Below, in pieces: positions 23,488 through 32,050 of a DNA stretch of 42,565 nucleotides. The stretch is from contig DYGG01000028.1 of the NCBI GenBank assembly GCA_020724775.1, positions 1 through 42,565 on the forward strand, written 5' to 3'. Origin of the DNA: Ignavibacterium sp. (GTDB lineage: Bacteria; Zixibacteria; MSB-5A5; GN15; PGXB01). The notes under the pieces are model-generated. The model saw only the letters and a program-made list of their open reading frames with translations. It made no database searches and was not told where the DNA came from. A program made the position numbers and the translations under genes. The first letter of the stretch is position 1, and every line of letters begins with the position of its first letter.

Positions 23488-24840
23488 TCAGTCCGTGTCC
23501 TGGATATTGTATTCCGCCAGTTTGTTACGGATAGTGCGGGGGGTGACATTCAGCGCTTCGGCCGCTTTGGTTTTATTTCCATCGAAGCGCTCGAGGGTTT
23601 TCAAGATAAGAAATTTTTCACCCTCCGCCAGAGTCATACCGGCGCTGAACTGGGGGATTTCATCGGCCAGTTTCCCCAGCGCCAGGTCGCCGGGAAAATC
23701 GGTAATTTTCAAAATCTTTGCTGAATTGGTGACGACGGCCCGCTCAATGTAGTTCTCCAGTTCACGCACATTGCCGGGCCAGTGGTATTTCATAAAGAGA
23801 TGCAGAACGGAATCCTCAACAGCCTCGACTTTTTTCCGGTTTTCCTCATTGTATTTCTGAATGAAATGGTTGACCAGTAGGGGGATATCTTCCAATCTTT
23901 CTCGCAGCGGCACGAGATGAATATTTATTACATTGAGGCGGTAGAAGAGGTCCTCGCGAAACTGTTTCTGCCGAATTTCTTCTTTCAGGTTTCGATTGGA
24001 GGTGGCAATGATACGAACGTCAACTTCAATCGGGAGACTGGAGCCGACTCGCTCGAAGACTCTCTCCTGCAGAACACGGAGGAGTTTGGATTGCAGGTTA
24101 ATCGGCATTTCGGAAATTTCATCGAGCAGCAAGGTGCCGTTATTAGCCATTTCGAACCGTCCTTTATGCTGGCGAACGGCGCCGGTAAAGGCCCCTTTTT
24201 CGTAGCCGAACAATTCCGCTTCCACCAGATTTTCGGGCAGGGCGGCGCAGTTGAGAGTGACAAACGGTTTTTCACGGCGGCAGGAGGCATAATGAACGGC
24301 GCGGGCGACCAACTCTTTGCCGGTTCCGGATTCGCCGGTGATCAGCACGGTAGAGCGGGCATCCGCGGTAGTTTCAATCAGGTCGTAAACTTCTTTCATT
24401 TTGGGAGATTTGCCGACAATGTTCTGATAACGAGCGGCCAGGTCGGAGCGGAGCCGTTTATTTTCGGCGCGCAAATGAACCAGTTCGGTAACTTTCCGCA
24501 TGAGCAGTTCAATGGAATCGGGAGAAATCGGCTTGGTCAGGTAATCGTAGGCGCCCAGTTTCATCGCTTTGACGGCGCTTTCGATGGTGCCGTAGGCGGT
24601 AATCATTACCACCAACTGGTCGGTTCTCTGCTCTCTTAACCGCTGCAACAACTCCAGCCCATCCATCTCCTTCATTTTTATATCGGAGAAGACAACGTCG
24701 TACTCTTTCTCTTCAAACATTTCAAAGGCTTCCTCGCCGGAGGATGCGGAACTGACCAGGAAGCCGGCCCGGGTGAGTGTCTCGGTGAGGAAATCGTTCA
24801 CCAGACGGTCATCATCAACGATTAAAACACTCAGTTTCAT
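23488..24840 (-). CDS. NtrC-family sigma-54 response regulator (FlrC/FleR-like)
   Basis: 450 aa in three parts. The receiver domain has DDD at 9-11 and phospho-acceptor Asp53. The AAA+ domain has Walker A GESGTGKE (169-176), the sigma-54 contact loop GAFTGA (216-221) and Walker B GTLLLDE (235-241). A Fis-type helix-turn-helix ends the protein (AAEALNVTPRTIRNKLAEY). It should activate sigma-54 promoters after phosphorylation by the kinase whose gene overlaps it by four bases. Two sigma-54 sites before flgB and flgF and the motAB neighbours make a flagellar role likely, as with FlrC, FleR and FlgR. It could also or instead act on the PEP-CTERM genes. Confidence 0.93.
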   Translation of the reverse strand: MKLSVLIVDDDRLVNDFLTETLTRAGFLVSSASSGEEAFEMFEEKEYDVVFSDIKMKEMDGLELLQRLREQRTDQLVVMITAYGTIESAVKAMKLGAYDYLTKPISPDSIELLMRKVTELVHLRAENKRLRSDLAARYQNIVGKSPKMKEVYDLIETTADARSTVLITGESGTGKELVARAVHYASCRREKPFVTLNCAALPENLVEAELFGYEKGAFTGAVRQHKGRFEMANNGTLLLDEISEMPINLQSKLLRVLQERVFERVGSSLPIEVDVRIIATSNRNLKEEIRQKQFREDLFYRLNVINIHLVPLRERLEDIPLLVNHFIQKYNEENRKKVEAVEDSVLHLFMKYHWPGNVRELENYIERAVVTNSAKILKITDFPGDLALGKLADEIPQFSAGMTLAEGEKFLILKTLERFDGNKTKAAEALNVTPRTIRNKLAEYNIQDTD

Positions 24841-26153
24841 CTTTGAACCTCCTGATTGAGCGGAAGCAAAATGGAAAAGGTTGTTCCGTGACCGGGTCGG
24901 GAGGAGGCTTGAATCTCTCCCCCGTGCGCCTTGATAATTTTCCAGGCGATTGAAAGTCCCAGGCCGGTGCCGTTAGTCTTGGTCGAGTAAAAAGGTGAGA
25001 ATATTTTCGAGAGATCAGATTTGGGGATGCCACGGCCGAAGTCATCTACGGCTATCAGTAGATAATCGTCCTGGGGAATGGTCTCCTCCGATTTTTCGGC
25101 CAGGTGTGCCGCCTCAGAAGAATTGAAGACGGCGCAGCGAATGGTAATCGAAGGATTGTCGGGATTTGCCTCGATACCGTTTTTGGCGAGATTGTATAGC
25201 GCCTGACGGAAGAGATGAGGGTCAATCAGCAGACGTTTTCCTTCGGTGTCGCCCCGATTGAGATGAATATTGACTTTTTGTCCCTGCAGAGAATATTCTT
25301 CAATAATGCCGGAGATGACCATTTCCAGAAATTCTTTCAGGTCAACCGGCACTTTGCTGATTTCTTCCCGTCGGGCAAAAACCAGCAAGGTTTCGATGGT
25401 GCGGTTGATGTTGTTGACGCCGGCGACAATTTTCTCGGCCATAGATAACTTATCGGGCTGTGCCTGAAGGTCGCGGGCAAGCAGGGCGGCAAAACCGCCA
25501 ATGGCCACCAGGGGATTGCGGACCTCATGGGCGATCGATGCCGCCATCTCCCCCAGCCCGGCAAGGACGCGCGTCCGTGACAGTTCCTCTTCCATCCTTT
25601 TGATATTGGTAATATCCTGGAAAATTTCCACAGCACCGATGACGGCGCCGGATTCATCACTGAGGACAGAAGTAGAGGTAAGAAGGGTGACGGACCGCCC
25701 GTCGCAGGTCTTAATTTTCTTTTCGGCATTGAGGCAGGTTTGCCCTCCGGCGGCGGCAGTTTCCGCAGAGTAATCGTTTCCGTCCACGATTTCAAAGAGC
25801 GCTTGGTAGGAGAGCGGTTTTTCAAGAGGGAGATTCTTTTGGAGACCCAGAATCTTCTGTGCCGCCGGATTGATATGGGTAATTTCGCCCTTTTGGTTTA
25901 CAGCCATGATGCCTGAGTTCAGCGAGGTCAGGATGCGACTTAAGAATTCGCTGACGATACGGTTATCGGAAATAGCCTTTTGCAGCGCCAGGTTGACTTC
26001 CTGCAGCCGGGCGCTCTGCTCTTCATAGGTTTCCCTGAGCGAAAGATACTGCCGCTGAATCTGATTGATGATATTGTTAAAAGAGGAATAGGTTTCGGCA
26101 AAGCGACCTATGTCATCGGTAATTTCGACCGGGGCAGTTTCTTTTTCTTCCAT
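24837..26153 (-). CDS. PAS sensor histidine kinase (FlrB/FleS-like), soluble
   Basis: 438 aa from the chosen start. A helical N-terminus with coiled coil (LRETYEEQSARLQEVNLALQ) leads into a PAS domain (SGIMAVNQKGEITHINPAAQKILG), a HisKA dimer helix with phospho-acceptor His about 209 (SIAHEVRNPL) and an HATPase domain (NGTGLGLSIAWKIIKAHGGEI). No membrane spans are seen, as in FlrB and FleS. A longer frame starts from TTG at 26198, but ATG at 26151-26153 has CAGGAG five bases upstream and is preferred. The stop overlaps the ATG of the response regulator (ATGA), so the pair is cotranslated. Confidence 0.9.
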   Translation of the reverse strand: MEEKETAPVEITDDIGRFAETYSSFNNIINQIQRQYLSLRETYEEQSARLQEVNLALQKAISDNRIVSEFLSRILTSLNSGIMAVNQKGEITHINPAAQKILGLQKNLPLEKPLSYQALFEIVDGNDYSAETAAAGGQTCLNAEKKIKTCDGRSVTLLTSTSVLSDESGAVIGAVEIFQDITNIKRMEEELSRTRVLAGLGEMAASIAHEVRNPLVAIGGFAALLARDLQAQPDKLSMAEKIVAGVNNINRTIETLLVFARREEISKVPVDLKEFLEMVISGIIEEYSLQGQKVNIHLNRGDTEGKRLLIDPHLFRQALYNLAKNGIEANPDNPSITIRCAVFNSSEAAHLAEKSEETIPQDDYLLIAVDDFGRGIPKSDLSKIFSPFYSTKTNGTGLGLSIAWKIIKAHGGEIQASSRPGHGTTFSILLPLNQEVQR

Positions 26154-26257
26154 CACAACTCCTGTGTGACGGAAATTAATCGAGAATAAGGATGACAAGC
26201 AACAAAAAATTAAAGGTGGGAGAATCCTACAGGTGGGATGAATTTAAGCAGATTTTT

Positions 26258-26698
26258 TCAGATATTTTCGGGATAGGTACGGAAATTTATGTCCACGGCG
26301 CGCGGCTCTTCGACCCCTTTTTTGCCGGAAGCGATTTGCTCCAGCCGCTTGAACAGTTTGTTTATATTAAACGGTTTTACAAAATAATCCTCCACCCGCA
26401 GTCGAATCCCCTCGATGGCGGTTTCGACGCTGGGGAAACCGGTCATCAGGACCACCGGCATAGACGGATAGAGGTCGCGCAGTTTGCGAATAAACTCCAG
26501 ACCATCCATTTCCGGCATTTTGATATCGACCAGAGCGACATCATAAGAGCGGGATTTGAGAATTTCGAGGCTTTTGCTTCCTGATTCCGCTACCGTGACC
26601 TGCCAGTTTTTTTCGGCAAAGAAATCGTAGAGCAAATCGCGGATGAGAAGTTCGTCATCGATGATGATTATACTGCGACGGTCCTTGCTATCAGCCAT
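26258..26698 (-). CDS. Stand-alone CheY-like receiver protein
   Basis: 146 aa from the chosen ATG at 26698. IIIIDDE carries the acidic pair (14-15), Asp58 in VDIKMPEMDG is the phospho-acceptor, and VVLMTGFPS and YFVKPF supply the conserved Thr and Lys. There is no output domain. A longer frame to 26830 would extend into the preceding gene's 3' end and its 44 added residues look non-native; GGGGGAAG precedes the chosen start. It sits between the STAS fusion gene and the histidine kinase, so it may carry phosphate between the partner-switch module and the kinase, or be a second target. Confidence 0.92.
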   Translation of the reverse strand: MADSKDRRSIIIIDDELLIRDLLYDFFAEKNWQVTVAESGSKSLEILKSRSYDVALVDIKMPEMDGLEFIRKLRDLYPSMPVVLMTGFPSVETAIEGIRLRVEDYFVKPFNINKLFKRLEQIASGKKGVEEPRAVDINFRTYPENI

Positions 26699-26726
26699 TT
26701 GGTCTTCCCCCTTCCTGAACGGTCGT

Positions 26727-27527
26727 TCAGCCGTTGACAACCAGGGTATAGGAATTGATGGCTTCCTGCTCGGTCGCAAAAATCTCGAAGATATGCGAGA
26801 GTTGGGTAATATCGAAGATTTCGCGGACATAGTCAGCCATATCGGAGAGGGTCAGGCGGCCGCGATGGATTCGAATCTCTTTCATGATAGAAACCAGAGC
26901 GCCCAGCCCGGAGCTGTTGACGAATTCGACATTTCGCAAGTTGAGATGAATGGCGTTTCTTCCGCCGGCAAGAATGCTCTTGATTTCTTCTTTTAATTTG
27001 TTGCCGCTTCCGAGGTCGAGTCGTCCCGAGAGGCTGAGAACCACGACATTTCCTTCGTCTTTCTTCGATGTATCCATATTTTCCTCCATTTTGTCTTTTT
27101 TAGGCTGTCTATTTGAATCCGGCACGGCGGCGAAAAACATCGAGATGACCGTGCCGCCGGTATTCGGCGATTTTCTCAATTCGAAGCGGTCGGCGATTGA
27201 TTTCATCAGTCCCATCCCGCGTCCGCTTTCGGCCTGAAGGTCATCAAACCGTTCCGAGCTTCCAGGGGTGTCAAAGCCGACACCTTCATCAATTATATCG
27301 GCAGTGATGCCGCTATCATTAACGGTAATATTGACAAAGACATATTTATCGGAATTGAATTGATTGCCATGCACCAGGGCGTTTGTAAACGCTTCGGAAA
27401 TAGCCAGAAGTATGCGGAACATCCGTTTCGACTCGAAACCGGCGGTTTGCAGCGTTCTTTTGGCATCTTCATACGCCACTCCTTCCGATTCGAGCAGAGA
27501 ACGATATTTGAATTTGAATTCTTTCAT
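26727..27527 (-). CDS. Anti-sigma-factor kinase fused to a STAS antagonist (RsbW-RsbV-like)
   Basis: 266 aa. Residues 1-135 are a GHKL serine kinase of the SpoIIAB/RsbW type: N-box EAFTNALVHGN (45-55), G1 DEGVGFD (80-86), G2 GRGMGL (102-107). A 15-residue lysine-rich linker leads to a STAS domain (about 158-262) with the NSSGLG motif (204-209), where Ser205 is the expected phosphosite. In classic partner switching these are two separate proteins, kinase and its substrate; here they share one chain. An internal ATG after a strong ribosome-binding site could also yield free STAS (separate entry). The start overlaps the phosphatase gene stop by four bases. The target sigma factor is not in the window. 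Confidence 0.9.
   Translation of the reverse strand: MKEFKFKYRSLLESEGVAYEDAKRTLQTAGFESKRMFRILLAISEAFTNALVHGNQFNSDKYVFVNITVNDSGITADIIDEGVGFDTPGSSERFDDLQAESGRGMGLMKSIADRFELRKSPNTGGTVISMFFAAVPDSNRQPKKDKMEENMDTSKKDEGNVVVLSLSGRLDLGSGNKLKEEIKSILAGGRNAIHLNLRNVEFVNSSGLGALVSIMKEIRIHRGRLTLSDMADYVREIFDITQLSHIFEIFATEQEAINSYTLVVNG
27075..27087 (-). promoter_or_regulatory. Internal ribosome-binding site and ATG for a free STAS protein
   Basis: Inside the fusion gene, in the linker, minus-strand GGAGG (27083-27087) lies five bases before an in-frame ATG (27075-27077; residue 151 of the fusion). Translation from it would give a 116-aa STAS protein, the normal size of SpoIIAA/RsbV. The sequence signal is strong; use in the cell is inferred. 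Confidence 0.5.
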
Positions 27528-28825
27528 GCCCCCTCCGGCAAAATGCGCAGTTTCAATATGGTGAAATCATCGCGGGAATCAGCCGAGGCGCCTTCCGTAA
27601 ACCGGTCCACCCAGTTTTTGACCCGCTCGCAGAAGCGGGCGGCGGGAAGTTCCTTTTCTGTCATAAATACCTGTTTCACTTTTTCGACACCGAACATTCT
27701 TCCTTTAATATCGGTCGCTTCCGTCAAACCATCAGTGAAAGCAAAAAACCGGTCACCGTGGTGTAATTCCAGTTCCCCCTCGATATAAGCGGTTCCGGGA
27801 AACTGCCCGACAAAGGTCCCCCCCATGCTCAGTTCGGAAACCTGACGTCGCGAGGCATCCCAGTAGAGCGGCGGAAGGTGACCGGCGTTGCAATAGGTCA
27901 CTTTCTTCTGACTAAGGCTGAAGCGGCCTATGAAAAGCGTTACAAACATATCGTGTGAGCGGATAATGCCGTCACTTAGAACATTGTTGAGAATGAACAT
28001 CAGTTGAGAAGGGCTGATGTCGGGCGACTCGGTCAATTTGGTGCGGATAATAGCGGTAGTGGCAGCCATTACCATGGCGGCGGGAATCCCTTTATTGGAG
28101 ACATCACCGATGATCATCAGGAAGTTGTCGTCATCGGGAGTAATTATATCATAGAAGTCACCGCCGACAAACCGGGCGGGAAAATAGAGAGCGCCGAGGT
28201 CAACCCCTTTGATTTTGATTTCGCAGTCGGGAAGAATTGTCTCCTGCACCTGACGGGCAATGCCCAGTTCCTGCTCCAGTTTTTGCTTCTGCAGCGATTC
28301 CTCAACAAGGAGCGAATTCTCGATAGCGACCGCGGCGTAATTAATGACAATTTCAAGACTTTCGCGGTCTTCCTCGGTGAAATTTTCGCCGGTGGTCTTG
28401 TTGATGATAACTATCGTGCCGTGGCATCGGGCGCGCGACTTAATCGGGAGAGCCAAGACTGAATTTACGTTGGGGCCAAGTTCAAGCGATTTATCGGATT
28501 TGTTCATCACCGCTGAAACCTGCCGGGTAAAGCAGTAAGTGGCAATATCGATATCGTTTTCGTACTTGATGTTTTTGACAAGACCCACCTCCACACCCCA
28601 GGTGATTTTGGGAACCAGTTCCTCCCCTTCGGCTAACTGGATTAAACCGACCTCTCCTTCCACAGTCCGGATAGACATCTCCATAACGACCGACAGAATG
28701 GTCTCCATATCGAGGATGGAGGTAATCAATGCCCCCATTGTGGCAAGGTCGCGCAGTTTTAGCCAGGTTGCCGACAGGCGGCCTTCCAGTTCAAAGATTC
28801 GGTTGTCATTGACAGATAATTCCAC
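27524..28825 (-). CDS. GAF-domain PP2C phosphatase (RsbU/SpoIIE-like)
   Basis: 433 aa. A GAF domain (about 35-175) and a linker helix precede a PPM/SpoIIE phosphatase domain with metal-binding GGDFYD (221-226), GDVSNKG (240-246), CNAGHLPPL and DGLTEATD. It would dephosphorylate the STAS partner encoded by the next gene and so release the target of the anti-sigma kinase. The GAF domain may sense a ligand or a partner. The start is GTG at 28823-28825 with no clear ribosome-binding site. Minus-strand TCAA-N15-GCCGAATA (28833-28859) just upstream is a weak sigma-28-like match that would leave almost no leader. Confidence 0.92.
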   Translation of the reverse strand: MELSVNDNRIFELEGRLSATWLKLRDLATMGALITSILDMETILSVVMEMSIRTVEGEVGLIQLAEGEELVPKITWGVEVGLVKNIKYENDIDIATYCFTRQVSAVMNKSDKSLELGPNVNSVLALPIKSRARCHGTIVIINKTTGENFTEEDRESLEIVINYAAVAIENSLLVEESLQKQKLEQELGIARQVQETILPDCEIKIKGVDLGALYFPARFVGGDFYDIITPDDDNFLMIIGDVSNKGIPAAMVMAATTAIIRTKLTESPDISPSQLMFILNNVLSDGIIRSHDMFVTLFIGRFSLSQKKVTYCNAGHLPPLYWDASRRQVSELSMGGTFVGQFPGTAYIEGELELHHGDRFFAFTDGLTEATDIKGRMFGVEKVKQVFMTEKELPAARFCERVKNWVDRFTEGASADSRDDFTILKLRILPEGA

Positions 28826-29286
28826 AATTGGATATTCGGCATTTCTATATTTAACTTGAAGAATGAAAACCGAATGGAATTCATGGCTGCCTGTCGGTTA
28901 TCAGTGGCAGACACTGCACCGGCTCGATATTCAGTATGCAGAGCGATGCAGGAAATCTAATAATTTTTGCCTGGGGGGATACTTGGCGAGTGCGTCGAGC
29001 ACAGATTCTTTAGATTATGACTTTGCATAAATGGCAACTGGAAGGTCAAAAATAATCTTTCTGATGATTTTAGCCGGTTAAGACAGACATCAGTAAGTTA
29101 TTGATATAAAATACGATAACATGGCTTAGGAAGGCCGGTTATTTGTTTATATTAAGAGGGGAAAGAAAGTATACAAAAAATGGGTGATTTTGATTAGTAC
29201 GGTCAACCCTATGACGAAAAAAGGTATGTTTTTTGCTTATTTTCGATTCAAATATATTCGAGAATTAACCTGTTTAAGAGAGAAAT
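28826..29286. other. Divergent intergenic region before the phosphatase and PEP-CTERM genes
   Basis: 461 bases separate two divergent genes. The left end has only a weak sigma-28-like match for the phosphatase gene. The right end has a sigma-54-like site (29222-29237) for the PEP-CTERM gene. A small 5-bp hairpin (CAGTG/CACTG, 28902-28916) and AT-rich stretches are seen between them. No coding frame or RNA gene is apparent. Confidence 0.5.
29222..29237 (+). promoter_or_regulatory. Sigma-54-like site before the first PEP-CTERM gene
   Basis: AGGTATGTTTTTTGCT has GG-N10-GC spacing (GG 29223-29224, GC 29235-29236) and a full TTGCT -12 element, but a poor -24 element (GGTAT against GGCAC). The GC lies 51 bases before the ATG at 29287. 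It is a weak match on its own; a comparable site precedes the other PEP-CTERM gene at a similar distance. Confidence 0.4.
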
Positions 29287-29949
29287 ATGAATAAGAGAAT
29301 CCTACTTACTTTCCTGACGATGGTGATACTTTCAAGTCCGGCTTTTGCCGTTCCGACCTTGCAGGTTTTTGTGGCGGGCGGCACATATGATACTGAAACC
29401 GAGACCTGGGTTGTTTCTTCGAGCACATTTGACCTGTATATCATCTCCGCGAACGAGGCTCTCAGTGATGTCATGGTCAGTATGGCGCTCAATCTGCCGG
29501 AGTCAACCGACCCAAACGGCTCTGTTAGTGTTGATGTTAATAGCGACACCTACGGCAGCTGGACCTACGGTACCCCTTATCTTCTACCTCCTCATGATAT
29601 CTATCCAGCGTGGTATTCCGAGTTTAATGCCGGTGATTTTGGATTGGTTGGCGGCGTAGGCAACACCAACGACGGGGAGTTCTACGACCCCTCGACCATG
29701 GGATATCTGGCTAATTCGAACACTCTGGGCGAGTACAAGCGTTTCAGTATTGCCCTCTCGGGCGCTGATTTCAGCCATTTTGACGCTTATTTCTATTTTC
29801 AGAATCAGCAACAGAAAACCAGGATAAAATTTGCTCCTTTCTCTCACGATGGTGAATCTCACGGAGTCGTTCCGGAACCGGGAACGTTGACTCTACTGGG
29901 ACTTGGCGGGCTGGGGATGGGGCTGGTGAGACGGCTTCGCAAGAAGTAA
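29287..29949 (+). CDS. PEP-CTERM surface protein (choice-of-anchor N-like)
   Basis: 220 aa. A signal peptide (cleavage after AFA, about residue 21) precedes a beta-rich body and a complete PEP-CTERM tail: VVPEPGT (from about 194), a hydrophobic stretch LTLLGLGGLGMG, and basic end RRLRKK. Such tails are recognised by exosortase in the inner membrane and the protein is moved to the surface or extracellular matrix. The body resembles the 'choice-of-anchor N' group by its FDLYIISANEALSDV and YLLPPHDIYPAWYSEF-type segments, though I rate this only moderately. It is monocistronic with its own terminator. Exosortase is not in the window. Confidence 0.85.
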   Translation: MNKRILLTFLTMVILSSPAFAVPTLQVFVAGGTYDTETETWVVSSSTFDLYIISANEALSDVMVSMALNLPESTDPNGSVSVDVNSDTYGSWTYGTPYLLPPHDIYPAWYSEFNAGDFGLVGGVGNTNDGEFYDPSTMGYLANSNTLGEYKRFSIALSGADFSHFDAYFYFQNQQQKTRIKFAPFSHDGESHGVVPEPGTLTLLGLGGLGMGLVRRLRKK

Positions 29950-29972
29950 TCGTAATTCCTGATGAAATTACC

Positions 29973-30002
29973 ACGGGAGACAGTTGACTGTCTCCCGTTT
30001 TT
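29973..30002 (+). terminator. Rho-independent terminator after the first PEP-CTERM gene
   Basis: An 11-bp perfect stem (ACGGGAGACAG / CTGTCTCCCGT) closes a TTGA loop and is followed by TTTTT starting at 29998. It lies 23 bases after the stop. Confidence 0.92.
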
Positions 30003-30331
30003 GCTTGATCAAAACATCTGTTAGCCCCTTCATAGAACTGCAGAGAATTGAACGTATAGATACTTGATTCTGCAAATAAATTCCGCCTGACAGGACGTCA
30101 TTACCTTTCCATCAATTTTCAACCGGAAGAAACCGCTATTGTTTGCTGCAATTCTATTTGCTTCCGACCATACTTTGCGCAAGGATTGAACAATATATTG
30201 TCACAGAGGCTTCTTCTTCAGTTGGAATCTTCCATATCCAATCCCTTTGGACATCGAAGATGTTGAGTCAGTGAATCTTACATTTTCAATGCTTTATCTG
30301 TCAGGCGGCTGCGGTCATCCAAAGAAATAAG

Positions 30332-30347
30332 GGGCATAATTTCTGCT
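30332..30347 (+). promoter_or_regulatory. Sigma-54-like site before the second PEP-CTERM gene
   Basis: GGGCATAATTTCTGCT matches TGGCAC-N5-TTGCT with three mismatches and the required GG-N10-GC spacing (GG 30333-30334, GC 30345-30346). The GC lies 44 bases before the ATG. Paired with the similar site at 29222-29237, it suggests shared sigma-54 control. Confidence 0.45.
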
Positions 30348-30389
30348 TCATTCCCTACTGAAGTAACATCTTAGTTCGAGCAGGATTAT

Positions 30390-30725
30390 ATGAAAGTTAG
30401 AGCATTTATCATTATCGCATTAGTTCTGGGAGTCTGTTCAATATCCCTGGCAGGTCCCCTGAATCATACTACGTATAAAGGGAATAATGCCGGGTATTCC
30501 TTGATTGGGACAGTTGGGACCGGCGACTATGCGTCGTATAGCGATGAGGGCAGCAGTAAGTTGGAGGGGAAACTGATTCTTCAGGACGTTGCCCCCACCT
30601 CGCCGGGCGACAATGACTCCAGCCCTGACGGACCCGCCCCGGTACCGGAGCCGACCACTTTGACACTTCTGGGTCTTGGTTCGCTTGGTCTTGGCTGGTT
30701 GAGGCGCAGGAGCGCCAAGCCTTAA
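30390..30725 (+). CDS. Small PEP-CTERM protein
   Basis: 111 aa. A signal peptide (ending SLA, about residue 21) precedes a short Gly/Ser/Asp-rich body of about 65 residues and a PEP-CTERM tail: VPEPTTLTLLGLGSLGLGWLRRR. The body is too short and polar for an enzyme and looks like a small matrix or cell-surface polypeptide. CAGGA precedes the ATG. It ends 11 bases before the converging der gene, with only a weak bulged hairpin between (about 30721-30741). Confidence 0.82.
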   Translation: MKVRAFIIIALVLGVCSISLAGPLNHTTYKGNNAGYSLIGTVGTGDYASYSDEGSSKLEGKLILQDVAPTSPGDNDSSPDGPAPVPEPTTLTLLGLGSLGLGWLRRRSAKP

Positions 30726-30736
30726 CGGCAAGCCGG

Positions 30737-32050
30737 TTAATTTCGTCGCCGCAGAGCGAACTTCAGCGGAGTTCCCTCAAAATCATATCTCTGCCGTATC
30801 TGATTTTCAATAAAGCGAAGATAGTTTTTCTTCAATAGTTCAGGGTGATTACAGAAGAGTTGGAAGGTTGGAGGACGGACTCCGACCTGAAGTCCATAAT
30901 ATATTTTGATATATTTCCCATGGACAGAGGCCGGTGGCTGTTTCTGAATGATTTCTTCGAGGAGGCTGTTGAATTCAGCGGTGGCTATCTGGCGATTCCA
31001 GTTTTCAAAAACCGTGTCGGCGCTTTCGAGCGCCCGGGTGACTCTGAGTCCGGTAAGTGAAGAGATAAAAACGACCGGAATATAGGCGAGAGTCGCGATG
31101 GCGTTTTTAATGCTGAGCGTAATCTGGTCGGCGGTCTTTGAATCTTTTTCGACCAGGTCCCATTTGTTAACCACCAGAACCATTGCCCGCTGGGCTTCGA
31201 CGGCATCGGTTAGAATCTGAATATCTTGAGCAAGGAATCCCTGGGAGGCATCAAGCAGAAGCAACGCCACATGGCTGTTTTCGATAGCCCGCAGTGTCCG
31301 CAGGGTGGTGTAATATTCGAGATTGTCGCTCACTCGCGCCCGTTTGCGGAGTCCCGCGGTATCGGTGAGGATATATTTCTTGCCGGAAAACTCAAAAGGA
31401 GTATCGACCGCGTCGCGGGTGGTGCCGGGCAGAGGAGAAACGATGGCCCGCTCGGCGCCGAGGAGTCGATTGACAAAGGATGATTTTCCGACATTGGGGC
31501 GCCCGATAACGGCCAGGCGCAAAGGCTCATCTTCGGCTTCCGCAGGAGATTCGGAGGGGAGCAAGGCGACGATCTCATCCAGAGCTTCGCCGATACCTCT
31601 GCCCCCGGTTGCCGATATCGGCAACGGTTCGCCCAGTCCCAATTTCAGGAACTGGAATCGTTCCGATTCCTGCAGGGCGCTGTCGGCCTTATTGGCAAGA
31701 AGCAGAACCTTGCGTCCGGAGCGATGCAGGCTGTCGGCAATGCGGGCATCGATTGAGTCCACACCGGTCTGGGCATCGACGACAAGCAGAATCAAGTCGG
31801 CCTGCTCGATGGCGATTTCGGCCTGCGAGAGAATCAATCTTTCCATTTCGAGTTTGGCGCCGGGGAGCATGCCGCCGGTGTCAACAAGATAGAAAGTTCT
31901 CCCCTGCCACTCGCAGGCGGCGTAATTGCGGTCGCGGGTTATCCCGGGGCGGTCATCAACTATGGCGATTTTTTTGCGCAGGAAACGGTTAAAAAGAGAT
32001 GATTTGCCGACATTGGGCCGCCCGATGATGGCAACTATCGGGAGGCTCAA
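30737..32050 (-). CDS. der: Ribosome-assembly GTPase Der (EngA)
   Basis: 437 aa with two tandem GTPase domains: GRPNVGKS at 10-17 and 183-190, DTGG and DTAG G3 motifs, NKAD and NKWD G4 motifs, and a C-terminal KH-like domain. It acts in late 50S subunit maturation and is essential in most bacteria. It starts four bases inside the 3' end of the DUF512 gene (ATGA overlap). Gene pairing of DUF512 with der is widespread. Confidence 0.97.
   Translation of the reverse strand: MSLPIVAIIGRPNVGKSSLFNRFLRKKIAIVDDRPGITRDRNYAACEWQGRTFYLVDTGGMLPGAKLEMERLILSQAEIAIEQADLILLVVDAQTGVDSIDARIADSLHRSGRKVLLLANKADSALQESERFQFLKLGLGEPLPISATGGRGIGEALDEIVALLPSESPAEAEDEPLRLAVIGRPNVGKSSFVNRLLGAERAIVSPLPGTTRDAVDTPFEFSGKKYILTDTAGLRKRARVSDNLEYYTTLRTLRAIENSHVALLLLDASQGFLAQDIQILTDAVEAQRAMVLVVNKWDLVEKDSKTADQITLSIKNAIATLAYIPVVFISSLTGLRVTRALESADTVFENWNRQIATAEFNSLLEEIIQKQPPASVHGKYIKIYYGLQVGVRPPTFQLFCNHPELLKKNYLRFIENQIRQRYDFEGTPLKFALRRRN

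Larger units (their letters stand above)
29950..30389 (+). other. Intergenic region between the two PEP-CTERM genes
   Basis: 440 bases with the terminator at its left end and a sigma-54-like site near its right end (30332-30347). The middle is AT-rich. I see no coding frame, RNA gene or repeat in it. Confidence 0.5.

Noticed and set aside
23917-24639. 240-aa plus-strand frame opposite the sigma-54 activator
   Set aside because: Antisense shadow of the AAA+ gene; no start signal or domain.
26699-26830. Longer CheY-like protein starting at 26830
   Set aside because: The added 44 residues overlap the STAS gene 3' end, are Arg/Pro/Ser-rich and precede a well-placed ATG with GGGGGAAG.
30721-30741. 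Hairpin between the second PEP-CTERM gene and der
   Set aside because: The stem is bulged and short and lacks a T tract on either side, so it is not called as a terminator.
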